A DNA stretch of 64,000 nucleotides, taken from Pseudomonadota bacterium. GTDB taxonomy: Bacteria > Pseudomonadota > Gammaproteobacteria > Burkholderiales > Burkholderiaceae_C. The stretch spans positions 1 to 64,000 of the forward strand of contig JAKOZT010000137.1 of assembly GCA_029779845.1 (NCBI GenBank), read 5' to 3'. Below are positions 26,304 through 35,138 of this stretch, piece by piece. Position numbers and translations under genes: made by a program. The notes beneath the pieces were generated by a model. That model had not been told where the DNA came from and searched no databases. It worked only from the letters and a program-made list of their open reading frames with translations. The first letter of the stretch is position 1. Every line of letters starts with the position of its first letter.

Positions 26304-28285
26304 GGCGCTGCTCCCTCGCCCGCCCGCGGCTCGATCTCGACCAGGATGCGGTGCAGGTGCACCTGCTCGCCGACGGCGATGTGCACCGCCTTCACCGTGC
26401 CGTCCAGCGCGGCGGTGTGGATGTGCTCCATCTTCATCGCCTCCAGCACGATCACCGGCTGCCCGGCGCTGACCTGCGCGCCCACGCCGGCGGAAATCGC
26501 GACCACGCGCCCGTTGGTCGAGGCGCGCACCTTGCCGTCGCCGCCGGCCTCGTCGCGGCGCGCCGCCGAGGCCACGGTGCGATCGTCGATCGTGTGCGCG
26601 CGGCCGGCGCAGTTCATCCACAGCGTGCCGCCGCGGCGGCAGAAGCGCACCGTCTCCAGCACGCCGTCGAGCCGGAAGCGCGCCTCGTCCGCGCCCAGGT
26701 GCACCGCTTCGAGCGTGTGCGCGTCGTCGTCGCCGAGCGCGAAGCGCTCGGGCGCCTGCTGGCGCAATCGCGTCGTGCGCTCATTGCCGTCGATGACGAA
26801 GCGCATGCCCAGCGGCAGCCGATGGCTCAGGCGGCTCGCGCTGCCGTGGTGCGGCGCGTGGCCCGCGGTCGCGAACAGCAGCCAGGCGGCGACCAGCGCG
26901 GCGCGCCGCGCGGCGGCTTCATCGGCGCTCAGCAGTTCGTCCTGGTGCTGCGCGATGAACGCCGTGGTGGCCTCGCCCGCGGCGAAGCGCGGGTGCGCCA
27001 GGCAGCGGGCCAGGAAGTCCTGGTTGGTCTTCACGCCCAGCGCGGTGGTGTCCTGCACGCCCAGCAGCAGCTTGCGCCGCGCCTCGTCGCGCGTGCGGCC
27101 GTGCGCCACCAGCTTGGCGAGCATCGAGTCGTAGTACGGCGGGACGGCGGCGCCCGCGTGCAGCGCGTGCTCCGCGCGCAGGCCCGGCGGCGCGTGCCAG
27201 CCGTGCATGGTGCCGCTTTGCGGCAGGAAGCCCGCGGCTGGATCTTCCGCGCACAGCCGAACCTCGATCGCGTGGCCGGAAAAGCGGATGTCGTCCTGGC
27301 GCAGCGGCAGCGCCTCGCCGGCGGCGACGCGCAGCTGCCATTCGACCAGGTCCAGCCCGGTGATCGCCTCGGTGACCGGATGCTCGACCTGCAGCCGCGT
27401 GTTCATCTCCATGAAGAAGAACTCGCCGTTGCGGTCGAGCAGGAATTCGAGCGTGCCGGCGCCCTCGTAGCCGATCGCGTGCACCGCCGCCAGCGCGGTC
27501 GCGCCCATGCGTTCGCGCAGCGCCGCGTCGACCGCGGGCGAAGGCGCTTCCTCGATGATCTTCTGGTGGCGCCGCTGCACCGAGCAGTCGCGCTCGCCCA
27601 GGTGCACCGCGTTGCCGTGCCGGTCGCGGAAGACCTGGATCTCCACGTGGCGCGGCTCGACGATCGCGCGCTCCAGGATCACCGTCGCATCGCCGAAGGC
27701 GTTCTTCGCCTCCGACTGCGCGCTGCGCAGCAAGGCGCCGAACTCCTGCGGCGTGGCGACCAATCGCATGCCGCGGCCGCCGCCGCCGGCCGTGGCCTTG
27801 ATCATCACCGGATAGCCGATGCGCTGCGCCTCGCTGGCCAGGCGCTGCTCGCCCTGGTCTTCTCCCTGGTAGCCGGCAATGCAGGGCACGCCGGCGGCGG
27901 CCATGATGTCCTTGGCGCGCGCCTTGTCGCCCATCGCGCGGATGGCCTCCGGCGAGGGCCCGATGAACACCAGCCCGGCGTCGCGGCAGGCGGCGGCGAA
28001 GTCCTCGTTCTCCGCCAGGAAGCCGTAGCCCGGATGCACGGCATCGGCGCCGGTCAGCCGCGCCGCGTCGATGATGGCCGCGATGTTCAGGTAGGACTGC
28101 GCCGGCAGCGGCTCGCCGATGCACACCGCCTGGTCGGCCCGCGCCACGTGCAGCGCCTGCGCATCGGCGCTGGAGTGCACGGCGACGGTGCGGTAGCCGA
28201 GCGAGCGAGCGCTGCGGATCACGCGCAGCGCGATCTCGCCGCGGTTGGCGATCAGGATCTTGGAGAAGGGGGTGGGTGTGCTCAC
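26300..28285 (-). CDS. Acyl-CoA carboxylase alpha subunit (biotin carboxylase + biotin carrier)
   Basis: A 661-residue biotin-dependent subunit. Residues 1-450 are an ATP-grasp biotin carboxylase (ILIANRGEIALRV, KATAGGGGRGMRLV, FMEMNTRLQVEHPVTE). Residues about 585-655 are the biotinyl domain, with EAMKMEH carrying the biotin Lys at 618. It carboxylates biotin with ATP and bicarbonate; the beta subunit encoded upstream then carboxylates an acyl-CoA. Size matches 3-methylcrotonyl- and geranyl-CoA carboxylase alpha subunits. The substrate cannot be fixed from sequence alone. The GTG at 28285 was chosen because it directly precedes the conserved start; the frame open to 28657 overlaps the beta gene and was excluded. 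Confidence 0.93.
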   Translation of the reverse strand: MSTPTPFSKILIANRGEIALRVIRSARSLGYRTVAVHSSADAQALHVARADQAVCIGEPLPAQSYLNIAAIIDAARLTGADAVHPGYGFLAENEDFAAACRDAGLVFIGPSPEAIRAMGDKARAKDIMAAAGVPCIAGYQGEDQGEQRLASEAQRIGYPVMIKATAGGGGRGMRLVATPQEFGALLRSAQSEAKNAFGDATVILERAIVEPRHVEIQVFRDRHGNAVHLGERDCSVQRRHQKIIEEAPSPAVDAALRERMGATALAAVHAIGYEGAGTLEFLLDRNGEFFFMEMNTRLQVEHPVTEAITGLDLVEWQLRVAAGEALPLRQDDIRFSGHAIEVRLCAEDPAAGFLPQSGTMHGWHAPPGLRAEHALHAGAAVPPYYDSMLAKLVAHGRTRDEARRKLLLGVQDTTALGVKTNQDFLARCLAHPRFAAGEATTAFIAQHQDELLSADEAAARRAALVAAWLLFATAGHAPHHGSASRLSHRLPLGMRFVIDGNERTTRLRQQAPERFALGDDDAHTLEAVHLGADEARFRLDGVLETVRFCRRGGTLWMNCAGRAHTIDDRTVASAARRDEAGGDGKVRASTNGRVVAISAGVGAQVSAGQPVIVLEAMKMEHIHTAALDGTVKAVHIAVGEQVHLHRILVEIEPRAGEGAAP

Positions 28286-28314
28286 GGGGCGAATCCGGTG
28301 CGAGGCGGCGGCGC

Positions 28315-29928
28315 TCAGGGCCGCGCCACGGAGAACTGCATGGACTGGGGCTGGCGGCCTTCCGCTTCGCGGCAGATCGCCAGCACGTTGGCCAGCACGG
28401 CGCGGGTGTCGCGCGGGTCGATCACGCCGTCGTCGAGCAGCCGCGCGCTGGTGGCGAAGACGCTGGTCTGGCTCTCGAAGCGGTCGACGATGCGGCGGCA
28501 CATCTCGTCGAGCTTCGCTTCGTCGACCTGACCCTTGCGGCGCATCGCCGCCTCGCTGACGATGCGCATCGTCTGGGCCGCCTGCTCGGCGCCCATCACC
28601 GCGGTGCGCGCGTTCGGCCAGCTGAAACAGAAGCGCGGGTGGAAGCCTCGGCCGCACATCGCGTAGTTGCCGGCGCCGTAGGAGGCGCCGCAGTAGAGGG
28701 TGATCTGCGGCACGCTCGCGTTCGTGACCGCCTGGATCATCTTCGAGCCGTGCTTGATGATGCCCGCCTCCTCATAGGTGCGGCCGACCATGAAGCCGGT
28801 CGTGTTGTTGAGGTACAGCAGCGGCGTGCGCGACTGGCAGCAGGCCTGGATGAAGTGCGTCGCCTTCGACGCGCCGGCCGGGTCGATCGGACCGTTGTTG
28901 GTGATCACGCCGACCGGCCAGCCCTCCAGCTTGAAGTGGCCGCAGACGGTGGCGCTGCCGTAGTTCTCGGCGAACTCGAGGAACTCCGAATCGTCGGCGA
29001 TGCGGGCGATGATCTGGCGCATGTCCACCGGCCGCTTGTGGTCCGCCGGCATGATGCCCAGCAGCTCCTCGGCGTCGCAGCGCGGCGGAGCGAAGGCGCG
29101 CGGCGGCGGCGCCGGCGTGTTCCAGCCGAACTGCGCGACGATCTCGCGCGCGATGCGGATCGCGTCGCGGTCGTCCTCGGCCAGGTAGTCGCCCAGGCCG
29201 GAGACCGAGGTGTGCATCACCGCGCCGCCCAGCTCCTCCTCGGTGGCCACTTCGCCGGTGGCGGCCTTCAGCAGCGGCGGGCCGGCGAGGAAGGCGCGCG
29301 AGCGGTCGCGCACCAGCACGATGTAGTCGGACAGGCCCGTCTGGTAGGCGCCGCCGGCGGTGGACGAGCCGTGCGTGACGGTCACCACCGGCAGGCCGGC
29401 CGCCGACAGCCGCGCGATGTTGCGGAACAGGTTGCCGCCGCGGATGAAGTCCTCCACCTGGTACTGCATCAGGTTGGCGCCGGCGCTCTCGACCAGCTGC
29501 ACGTAGGGCAGCTTGTTCTCCAGCGCAAGCTCCTGCACGCGCAGCTGCTTGTCCAGGCCCATCGGCTGCAGGGCGCCCGCGTCGATGCCGGAGTCGGAGG
29601 CCAGCACCATGCAGCGCACGCCGCTGACGAAGCCGATGCCGGCGACCACGCCGCTGCCGGGCACGCTCTTGTCGAGATCGGGCGTGTCCATCCCGAGGCC
29701 GGCCAGCGTGGCCAGCTCGAGAAAGGGCGCGCCGGGGTCGAGCAGCAGCGAGAGCCGTTCGCGCGGCAGCAGCTGCCCGCGCTTGTCGAAGCGCTCGCGC
29801 GCCGCGGCGGACTTGGCCTGCGTGCGCCGCTCGTAGGCACGCAGCTGTTCCAGCAGCTGCAGCATGCGGTCGCGGTTGGCGGCGTACTCGGCGCCCGACG
29901 CGGCGATGGTGGATTCGATCTGGGGCAT
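28315..29928 (-). CDS. Acyl-CoA carboxylase beta subunit (carboxyltransferase)
   Basis: A 537-residue carboxyltransferase of two fused crotonase-fold halves. The first has LVESAGANLMQYQ and HGSSTAGGAYQTGLSDY. The second has LYLNNTTGFMVGRTYE and GASYGAGNYAMCGRGFHPR. It transfers the carboxyl group from biotin to an acyl-CoA. Length fits MccB/AtuC-type subunits, but the FLAGPPLLKAATGE region and the short LFRNIARLS stretch differ from textbook methylcrotonyl enzymes, so the acceptor is open. It lies 29 bases upstream of the alpha gene and five bases downstream of the DUF2156-type gene, in one operon. Confidence 0.92.
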   Translation of the reverse strand: MPQIESTIAASGAEYAANRDRMLQLLEQLRAYERRTQAKSAAARERFDKRGQLLPRERLSLLLDPGAPFLELATLAGLGMDTPDLDKSVPGSGVVAGIGFVSGVRCMVLASDSGIDAGALQPMGLDKQLRVQELALENKLPYVQLVESAGANLMQYQVEDFIRGGNLFRNIARLSAAGLPVVTVTHGSSTAGGAYQTGLSDYIVLVRDRSRAFLAGPPLLKAATGEVATEEELGGAVMHTSVSGLGDYLAEDDRDAIRIAREIVAQFGWNTPAPPPRAFAPPRCDAEELLGIMPADHKRPVDMRQIIARIADDSEFLEFAENYGSATVCGHFKLEGWPVGVITNNGPIDPAGASKATHFIQACCQSRTPLLYLNNTTGFMVGRTYEEAGIIKHGSKMIQAVTNASVPQITLYCGASYGAGNYAMCGRGFHPRFCFSWPNARTAVMGAEQAAQTMRIVSEAAMRRKGQVDEAKLDEMCRRIVDRFESQTSVFATSARLLDDGVIDPRDTRAVLANVLAICREAEGRQPQSMQFSVARP

Positions 29929-29932
29929 GGCA

Positions 29933-30856
29933 TCAGGCTAGCGCGCTCGCGCCGGCGCGTCTTGTGGAAACTGGTCGGGGCAGCGCGCGCCACTTCGGCA
30001 GCAGCAGCTCGGGGCCGTAGCTGAGCTTGGTGCGGCGGAAGTTCGGCAAGCCCAGGTCGTGCTCGAAGTTGAGCCAGTCGACGCGGCGGTCGGCGCGCGA
30101 CGCGAAGTGGTGGAACATGTACTGCGCGATGCCGTTGAAGCGCGCCAGTCCCTTGGCGAAGCGGACCACCCACACGCCGGACTGCAGTTCCTCTGCGAGC
30201 AGGAAGCCGGCCGGCGCGCCGTCGGCGCGGTACAGGAAGCCGTCGAGCCCGAACTCGCGCGGCGCCGCGATCGCCTCGCGGCAGGGTATTTCGTCGGCCT
30301 CGCCGGCGGACTTGCGCTTGTCGCGCATCCAGGCGTCGAGGATCTCGCCCGCTGGCTCGCGCAGGTGCGCCGCGAAGGGCTCGGCGCCGACGCGATGGGC
30401 GGCCAGCAGCTGCGCCATCAGGCCGGCCTTCTTGCGCAAGGTGCGGCCGGCATAGGCTCTGATCCGGGCCGCCGGGTACACGTAGTCGGCGTCGTCGCGG
30501 CGGCACTCCAGCCGCACGGCCATCGTTTCGAGCGCCTCGGCCTCGCGCCTGCACAGCGGGGCCAGGCAGCCGTGGCGCTCGAGCAGGGCGTCCAGCTCCT
30601 GCTGCGAGGCGGCGCGAACGTCGAAGAGCGGAATCGCGTGCCGCAGCCCGTCGTAGCCGATGCCGCTGATGCAGGGCCACGCGCCGCCGTGATAACGCCA
30701 GCGATGCACGTGCCGGAACAGCCGCAGGTTGCCGAAGCTCAGCTCGGACGGCGCGTGTTCGGCCAGGCCTTCGATCCGCCTGGCGAGCAGGGGCGCGACG
30801 TGCGCGGCGAGATCGGGCGTCAGCTCGGCGCCGCCGTCCTGCTCAGCGAGGCTCAC
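29933..30856 (-). CDS. Phosphatidylglycerol lysyltransferase-like (DUF2156/GNAT-fold) protein
   Basis: A 307-residue protein resembling the C-terminal acyltransferase domain of phosphatidylglycerol lysyltransferases. It has PSELSFGNLRLFRHVHRW near the N-terminus, YVYPAARIRAYAGRTLRKK in the middle and VRFAKGLARFNGIAQYMFHHF followed by WLNFEHDLGLPNFRRTKLSY at the end. No membrane segments are visible, so it is the soluble GNAT-like part only. Its role in a catabolic operon is unclear; aminoacyl or acyl transfer is possible. The GTG at 30856 gives a 14-base overlap with the upstream stop; an ATG at 30886 would extend it by ten residues. Confidence 0.7.
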   Translation of the reverse strand: MSLAEQDGGAELTPDLAAHVAPLLARRIEGLAEHAPSELSFGNLRLFRHVHRWRYHGGAWPCISGIGYDGLRHAIPLFDVRAASQQELDALLERHGCLAPLCRREAEALETMAVRLECRRDDADYVYPAARIRAYAGRTLRKKAGLMAQLLAAHRVGAEPFAAHLREPAGEILDAWMRDKRKSAGEADEIPCREAIAAPREFGLDGFLYRADGAPAGFLLAEELQSGVWVVRFAKGLARFNGIAQYMFHHFASRADRRVDWLNFEHDLGLPNFRRTKLSYGPELLLPKWRALPRPVSTRRAGASALA

Positions 30857-31649
30857 GCCTGCCTCGCATGCCCGGCGCCGGGCCATCGGCCGCTTCGCCG
30901 GCGAAGCACTGCGCCAGCAGCGTCCACTGCTGCGCCGACGCGCCGGCCCAGCGCAGGCGCGTGTCGAGTCGGTGGCGGCGCTGCGTCACGAGCAGCACGA
31001 AGTCCTGCGCCGGCCCCTTGACGTAGTCGCGCTCGGAGGGCTCGCCCCAGGTCCAGCGGCTGCCATCGGGCGCCTCGAGTTCCACGTAGGGCACGGGCTG
31101 CGGCGGCGCCAGCTTGCGGTTGACGAAGGTCCAGGCGTAGGTCGTGACTCCCAGGTGCGCGATCGGATGCAGCGCGGCGCCCGATTCGTGCGCACGGCCC
31201 AGCAGGTCGTGGATGTCCTGGCCATGCGCCCAGGTCTCCATCAGGCGGGCGGTGACGAACGAGCGCGCGCTCATCGACGGCCCGTACCACGGCAGCCGGG
31301 CTTTTGCGTCCAGGCCCGACAGCGAGGCGCACAGCGCCTCGTTGCAGCCCGTCCATTGCCTCAGCAGGGCCGTACCGTCGAGAAGGCCGAAACGCTCCTG
31401 CGCGATCTCGCGCATCGAACGGCCGGAGGCGAGCGCCTCCTCCAGCGCCCGCTTGTCGCGCTCGAAGCCCGCCGGGTCGGCCAGCGCCTGCGCGGCCGTC
31501 TCGTCGAAGAAGAACAGGTGCGCGATCTCGTCCCACGGTGTCCAGCCGTAGAAGTCGGTCGGTGCGTGCCACTCGGCGCCGTCCATCGCGCCGCACAAGG
31601 CGGCGAGCGCGCGGCTCTCCGCGAGCCAGGCGGCGCAGACCGATTGCAT
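30843..31649 (-). CDS. TIGR03084-type metal-binding (maleylpyruvate isomerase-like fold) protein
   Basis: A 268-residue protein with an N-terminal DinB/MDMPI-like four-helix domain (GWTPWDEIAHLFFFDETAA near 35-55, later MSARSFVTARLMETWAHGQDIHD, where His and Glu could bind a divalent metal) and a small C-terminal domain. Members occur in acyl-CoA catabolic clusters, but the reaction is unknown; some relatives use mycothiol or glutathione as cofactor. It is preceded by the flavin oxidoreductase gene (29 bases) and overlaps the next gene. ATG at 31649 was preferred; a TTG at 31661 would add four residues. Confidence 0.72.
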   Translation of the reverse strand: MQSVCAAWLAESRALAALCGAMDGAEWHAPTDFYGWTPWDEIAHLFFFDETAAQALADPAGFERDKRALEEALASGRSMREIAQERFGLLDGTALLRQWTGCNEALCASLSGLDAKARLPWYGPSMSARSFVTARLMETWAHGQDIHDLLGRAHESGAALHPIAHLGVTTYAWTFVNRKLAPPQPVPYVELEAPDGSRWTWGEPSERDYVKGPAQDFVLLVTQRRHRLDTRLRWAGASAQQWTLLAQCFAGEAADGPAPGMRGRREPR

Positions 31650-31677
31650 CGCGTCGTCCAAGGCATGCTCCTGCGGA

Positions 31678-32805
31678 TCACTCCTGCGGCATCAGCGCAG
31701 TGAGGTGCTCGTAGGCTTCGAGGTACTCGCGGATCAGCCGCGCGACGACGGCCCGGCTGGCTTCGACCTCGTTGATCAGGCCGACGGTCTGGCCCGCGCC
31801 CGAGAACGCGACATCCTGCGCATGACCGACTTCGCCGTAGCGCTCCACGCGGCGCCGCGCATCCGCCGTCAGCAGCCACTGGGCCGGGTTGGACAGGATG
31901 CCGGGCGACTCCGGCCCTTCCCAGGCCTCGGTCCACTTGTTGCGCAGGAAGCGCGCGGTCTTGCCGGACCACGACTTGCTGATCACCGTGTCCGAGGTGC
32001 TGGCCTCGAGGTAGCGCTGCCGTTCGCTGGGCTGCGTCTGAGCTTCGCTCACCGTGAGCCAGAGAGAGCCGGTCCAGACGCCCTGCGCGCCCATCGCCAG
32101 TGCCGCCAGCATCTGGCGGCCGTTGGCCACGCCGCCAGCGGCCAGCACGGGCAGCGGCGCCACGGCCTCCACCATCTCGGGCCACAGCACGATGCTGCCG
32201 ATCGCACCGGTGTGTCCGCCGCCCTCGTTGCCGTTGGCCACCACGAAGTCGAGCCCGGCCTCCTTGTGCTGGATCGCATGGCGGCGCGTGCCGCTCAGAG
32301 CGCCGATCAGCTGGCCGTGGCGGTGCGCGGCGTCGATGATCTCCGCCGGCGGCGTTCCCATCGCGCTGACGATGACCTTGCACTTCGGGTGGCGCAGCGT
32401 CTCCTCGAAGATCTCGAAGGCCATCTCGTAGGCCATGCTGCGCAGGCTGGGGCGGTCGGGCTCGGGCCACGCCGGCACGCCCGCGTCGCTCAGCAGCTTC
32501 TCGGCGAAGTCGCGGTGCGCCTGCGGGATGGTGCTCCAGACCATCTCGTCGACCTGCTCGATCGTCAGCTGCGCGCCCTTGCCCGGCTGGCGGGGGTTGA
32601 ACAGGATGTCCACGCCGTAGGGCTTGTCGCCGACCTTGGCGTCCATCCAGTCGAGGTGCTCCTTCAGCTCGGCGGGCGTCATGAAGGCCGAGCCGAGGCA
32701 GCCGAGGCCACCGGCCTTGCTGACCTCGACGGCCACGTCGCGGCAATGGGTGAAGGCGAAGATCGGGGCGTCGATGCCGAGCGAGCGGCACAGAGGTGTC
32801 TGCAT
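31678..32805 (-). CDS. Flavin oxidoreductase, nitronate monooxygenase family (paralogue of 18414-19541)
   Basis: A 375-residue FMN TIM-barrel protein nearly colinear with the one at 18414-19541 (shared FAFTHCRDVAVEVSKAGGLG, FVVANGNEGGGHTGA, VLAAGGVANG, SKSWSGKTARFLRN). Probable function is reduction or oxidation of an unsaturated acyl-CoA intermediate rather than nitronate detoxification, judging from its place at the head of the carboxylase operon. The conserved GTCTTGC...GGCTGC motif lies 63 bases upstream, so it is probably the first gene of a six-gene minus-strand operon ending at 25524. Confidence 0.87.
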   Translation of the reverse strand: MQTPLCRSLGIDAPIFAFTHCRDVAVEVSKAGGLGCLGSAFMTPAELKEHLDWMDAKVGDKPYGVDILFNPRQPGKGAQLTIEQVDEMVWSTIPQAHRDFAEKLLSDAGVPAWPEPDRPSLRSMAYEMAFEIFEETLRHPKCKVIVSAMGTPPAEIIDAAHRHGQLIGALSGTRRHAIQHKEAGLDFVVANGNEGGGHTGAIGSIVLWPEMVEAVAPLPVLAAGGVANGRQMLAALAMGAQGVWTGSLWLTVSEAQTQPSERQRYLEASTSDTVISKSWSGKTARFLRNKWTEAWEGPESPGILSNPAQWLLTADARRRVERYGEVGHAQDVAFSGAGQTVGLINEVEASRAVVARLIREYLEAYEHLTALMPQE

Positions 32806-32867
32806 GGGGTTCCTTTGGTCTGGCGCGGTGCCGGATGCGCGGCAGCATGGCAGCTCGAACGGCGGCC

Positions 32868-32891
32868 GTCTTGCGCAAACCGGCTGCGCGC
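32868..32891 (-). promoter_or_regulatory. Shared 24-bp motif, copy 2
   Basis: Plus-strand reading begins GTCTTGCGCAAAC and ends GGCTGCGCGC, 63 bases before the minus-strand operon headed by the gene starting at 32805. It is 21 of 24 identical to the site at 23704. On the minus strand CAAGAC is followed after about 18 bases by CATGCT, a possible -10. Confidence 0.6.
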
Positions 32892-32929
32892 GGCGGCCGA
32901 GCGGGCTCGCGGGCCTTCATCGCGTCCGT

Positions 32930-32958
32930 CAAAGACCAAAACGCGCGATGAAATGACA
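32930..32958 (+). promoter_or_regulatory. Candidate activator site (AAAGAC / AATGACA direct repeat)
   Basis: A 29-base block starting CAAAGAC and ending GAAATGACA, matching 22 of 29 positions at 49439-49467. The half-sites repeat with a 21-base period. About 22 bases further lies TAGCAT, a possible -10, and the first gene of the transport operon starts at 33077. The intergenic region 32806-33076 therefore carries control sites for both divergent operons. Confidence 0.6.
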
Positions 32959-33076
32959 GTGCCGGATTCCGGCCGCCCTCTAGCATGCCCCCCCATGACG
33001 CCGCATGGCCGCCGCAGGTGCGCCTGCCACTGCCCTCCGTGCGACGAATCCGAAGCCACTCACCAGGAGACAAGAG

Positions 33077-34318
33077 ATGGATCAGCGTTTGAGCCGCCGG
33101 GACTTCTGCGCCACTGCCGCCGCCGCGACGCTGGGCGCGGGCGCCTTCCTCCCCGCCCGGGCGCAGGCTCCCCACGTCTACACCATTCCGGTGGCCGCCG
33201 ACTACACCGGCCCGATCGCCGCCATCATCGACAGCTGGCAAGCCGCCCACCAGGCCATGCTGGCCTGGTGGAACGAGACGCGCGGCGCCAGGATCGGCGT
33301 GCGCATCGAGCAGAAGATCTACGACACGCGCTACGACATGGCCACGCTGGCGCGGCTGTGGCCGGAGATGCTGAGCGCCGGCGGCGCCAAGCCGCTGGCC
33401 TACCTGGGCATCGGCGGCGCCGACGTGGTGGCGCTGTCCAAGCGGCTGCCGGGCGACAAGGTGCCGCTGTTCGTCAGCTCGCCGATTCCCTCCGGCGCCT
33501 GGCTGCCCGACACCTGGTCTTTCACCTTCCGCCCCACCTACGCGCACGAATTCGCCGGGCTGTTCGCGCACCTGCAATCCGCGCTGCCGGAAAAGCGGCC
33601 GCTGCGCATCGCGACGGTCAGCTCGCAGTCGCACCCGGCCTATCTCGACCCGGTCAACGGCGTGCAGGCGCTCGCCAGGGCATACCCCGACCGCTTCGCG
33701 GTGGTCAGCACGCAGTGGGTCGACCTGTACCCCGTCGCGGCGACCAACCAGGTACGCGAGCTGGCCAAGGCCAACCCCGACATCATCATGAACCACGCCA
33801 ACACGCAGCAGGCGACCGCGATCCTCAAGGGTCTGAAGGAAGCCGGGCTGCGCATTCCGCTGGCCACCACGTCGCACAACGGCATCACCGAGCTGGAATC
33901 GGCCTTCTCGCTCGCCGAGCTGGAAGGCGTGTACTCGGTGTTCGCGTTCGCGCCGTTCAACACGCCGGGCCTGAAGGCGGCCGAGGTCTTCCGCCAGTAC
34001 TACAAGGGGACCAAGGGCAAGTGGGGCATGACCGCGGTGCAGACCTCGGCGCAGATGCTGCTGTTCCTGTCCACCGTCGAGCGCGCCGCGGCCGCGGTGG
34101 GCGCGGGCAAGCTGACCGGGCAGGCCGTCTACGACGCGATGCTCGCCGCGCCCGTCGAGTCGGAGAGCACGCTGGGCATCCTGCCGACGCTGAGCTTCGG
34201 GTCGCAGGCGCCGTTCCCGACCCAGAATTCGTCCGTCCAGGCGATGGTCGTCAAGGGCGGCAAGCTGACCACGGTCACGGGCGGCTGGATGCCGGTGCCT
34301 GCGCTGGCGAAGTGGTGA
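33077..34318 (+). CDS. ABC transporter substrate-binding protein (Liv type)
   Basis: A 413-residue periplasmic type I solute-binding protein. It starts with a twin-arginine-like signal peptide (SRRDFCATAAAATLGAG, cleavage after ARAQA near residue 31). VAADYTGPIAAIIDSWQAAH, YDTRYDMATLARLW and the NHANTQQATAILKGL strand-turn regions fit the LivJ/amide-binding family. The genes behind it encode the ATPases and permeases of the same transporter interspersed with acyl-CoA enzymes, so the ligand is more likely a carboxylic acid entering this pathway than a branched-chain amino acid. An AGGAGACAAGAG ribosome-binding site precedes the ATG. Confidence 0.88.
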   Translation: MDQRLSRRDFCATAAAATLGAGAFLPARAQAPHVYTIPVAADYTGPIAAIIDSWQAAHQAMLAWWNETRGARIGVRIEQKIYDTRYDMATLARLWPEMLSAGGAKPLAYLGIGGADVVALSKRLPGDKVPLFVSSPIPSGAWLPDTWSFTFRPTYAHEFAGLFAHLQSALPEKRPLRIATVSSQSHPAYLDPVNGVQALARAYPDRFAVVSTQWVDLYPVAATNQVRELAKANPDIIMNHANTQQATAILKGLKEAGLRIPLATTSHNGITELESAFSLAELEGVYSVFAFAPFNTPGLKAAEVFRQYYKGTKGKWGMTAVQTSAQMLLFLSTVERAAAAVGAGKLTGQAVYDAMLAAPVESESTLGILPTLSFGSQAPFPTQNSSVQAMVVKGGKLTTVTGGWMPVPALAKW

Positions 34319-34364
34319 GCGTTCCTTCCCCGGCCCGTTCCGCAATTCCGGCTGTGCACGCTGC

Positions 34365-35138
34365 ATGAACCAAGCGCCCGTCCTGGAGGCCCGCGGCCTC
34401 CGGCTCCAGTTCGGCGCCATCAAGGTGCTGGACGAGATCAGCTTCGCGATCCACGCGAACAGCATCCATTCGATCATCGGCCCCAACGGCGCCGGCAAGT
34501 CGAGCCTGCTGAACTGCCTGTCGGGCTTCTACCGCCCGCAGGCCGGCGAGGTGCTGTTCAACGGCCGCGACATCACGCGGCTGCCGACGCACCGCTACGC
34601 GGCGCTGGGCATCGCGCGCACCTTCCAGGGCATCCAGACCTACGCCAGCATGAGCGTGCGCGACAACATCCTGTGCGGCTTCCATGCGCGCATGAGCTCG
34701 GGACTGTTCGCCGGCATGCTGCACTGGGGCCGCTGCAGCCGCGAGGAGGACGAATTCACCGACAAGGCCGAGGACATCATCGAGTTCCTCAGCCTCGAGG
34801 AGCTGCGCCACGCCCGCGTCGGCGAGCTGCCCTACGGCCTGCGCAAGCGCGTCGACCTCGGCCGCGCGCTGGCGCTGTCGCCGCAGGTGCTGATCATGGA
34901 CGAGCCGATGGCCGGCATGAACCCCGAGGAGAAGGCGAGCCTGGCGCGCTACATCCTCGACATCAAGGAGGAGCGGCGCATCCCGGTGGTGCTGGTGGAG
35001 CACGACATGGAAGTCGTGATGGACATCTCCGACCGCGTGCTGGTGATGGACTGGGGGCGCACGATCGCCGAAGGCGAGCCCGCGGCGGTGCGCCGCGATC
35101 CCGCCGTGATCAAGGCCTACCTGGGAGTGGAAGCGTGA
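34365..35138 (+). CDS. ABC transporter ATP-binding protein (LivG type)
   Basis: A 257-residue cytoplasmic ATPase of the high-affinity Liv family. Walker A GPNGAGKSS (near 41), signature region LPYGLRKRVDLGRAL, Walker B VLIMDEPMAGM and the extended LivG-specific loop with FHARMSSGLFAGML are all visible. It powers uptake with the LivF-type subunit at 39062. Its stop overlaps the GTG of the acyl-CoA ligase gene, so transport and activation of the substrate are translationally linked. Confidence 0.93.
   Translation: MNQAPVLEARGLRLQFGAIKVLDEISFAIHANSIHSIIGPNGAGKSSLLNCLSGFYRPQAGEVLFNGRDITRLPTHRYAALGIARTFQGIQTYASMSVRDNILCGFHARMSSGLFAGMLHWGRCSREEDEFTDKAEDIIEFLSLEELRHARVGELPYGLRKRVDLGRALALSPQVLIMDEPMAGMNPEEKASLARYILDIKEERRIPVVLVEHDMEVVMDISDRVLVMDWGRTIAEGEPAAVRRDPAVIKAYLGVEA

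Noticed and set aside
25524-29928. Straight assignment as the leucine pathway (liu) 3-methylcrotonyl-CoA carboxylase
   Set aside because: No HMG-CoA lyase gene or clear isovaleryl-CoA dehydrogenase partner is present, and the beta subunit differs in acceptor-site regions; substrate left open.
31361-34498. A 1045-codon open frame on the minus strand, and similar very long frames opposite real genes (for example 21274-23268, 35117-37138, 49044-51440)
   Set aside because: They lie antisense to well supported genes, have Arg/Ala/Gly-biased low-complexity translations and no family motifs; in very GC-rich DNA such frames arise by lack of stops.
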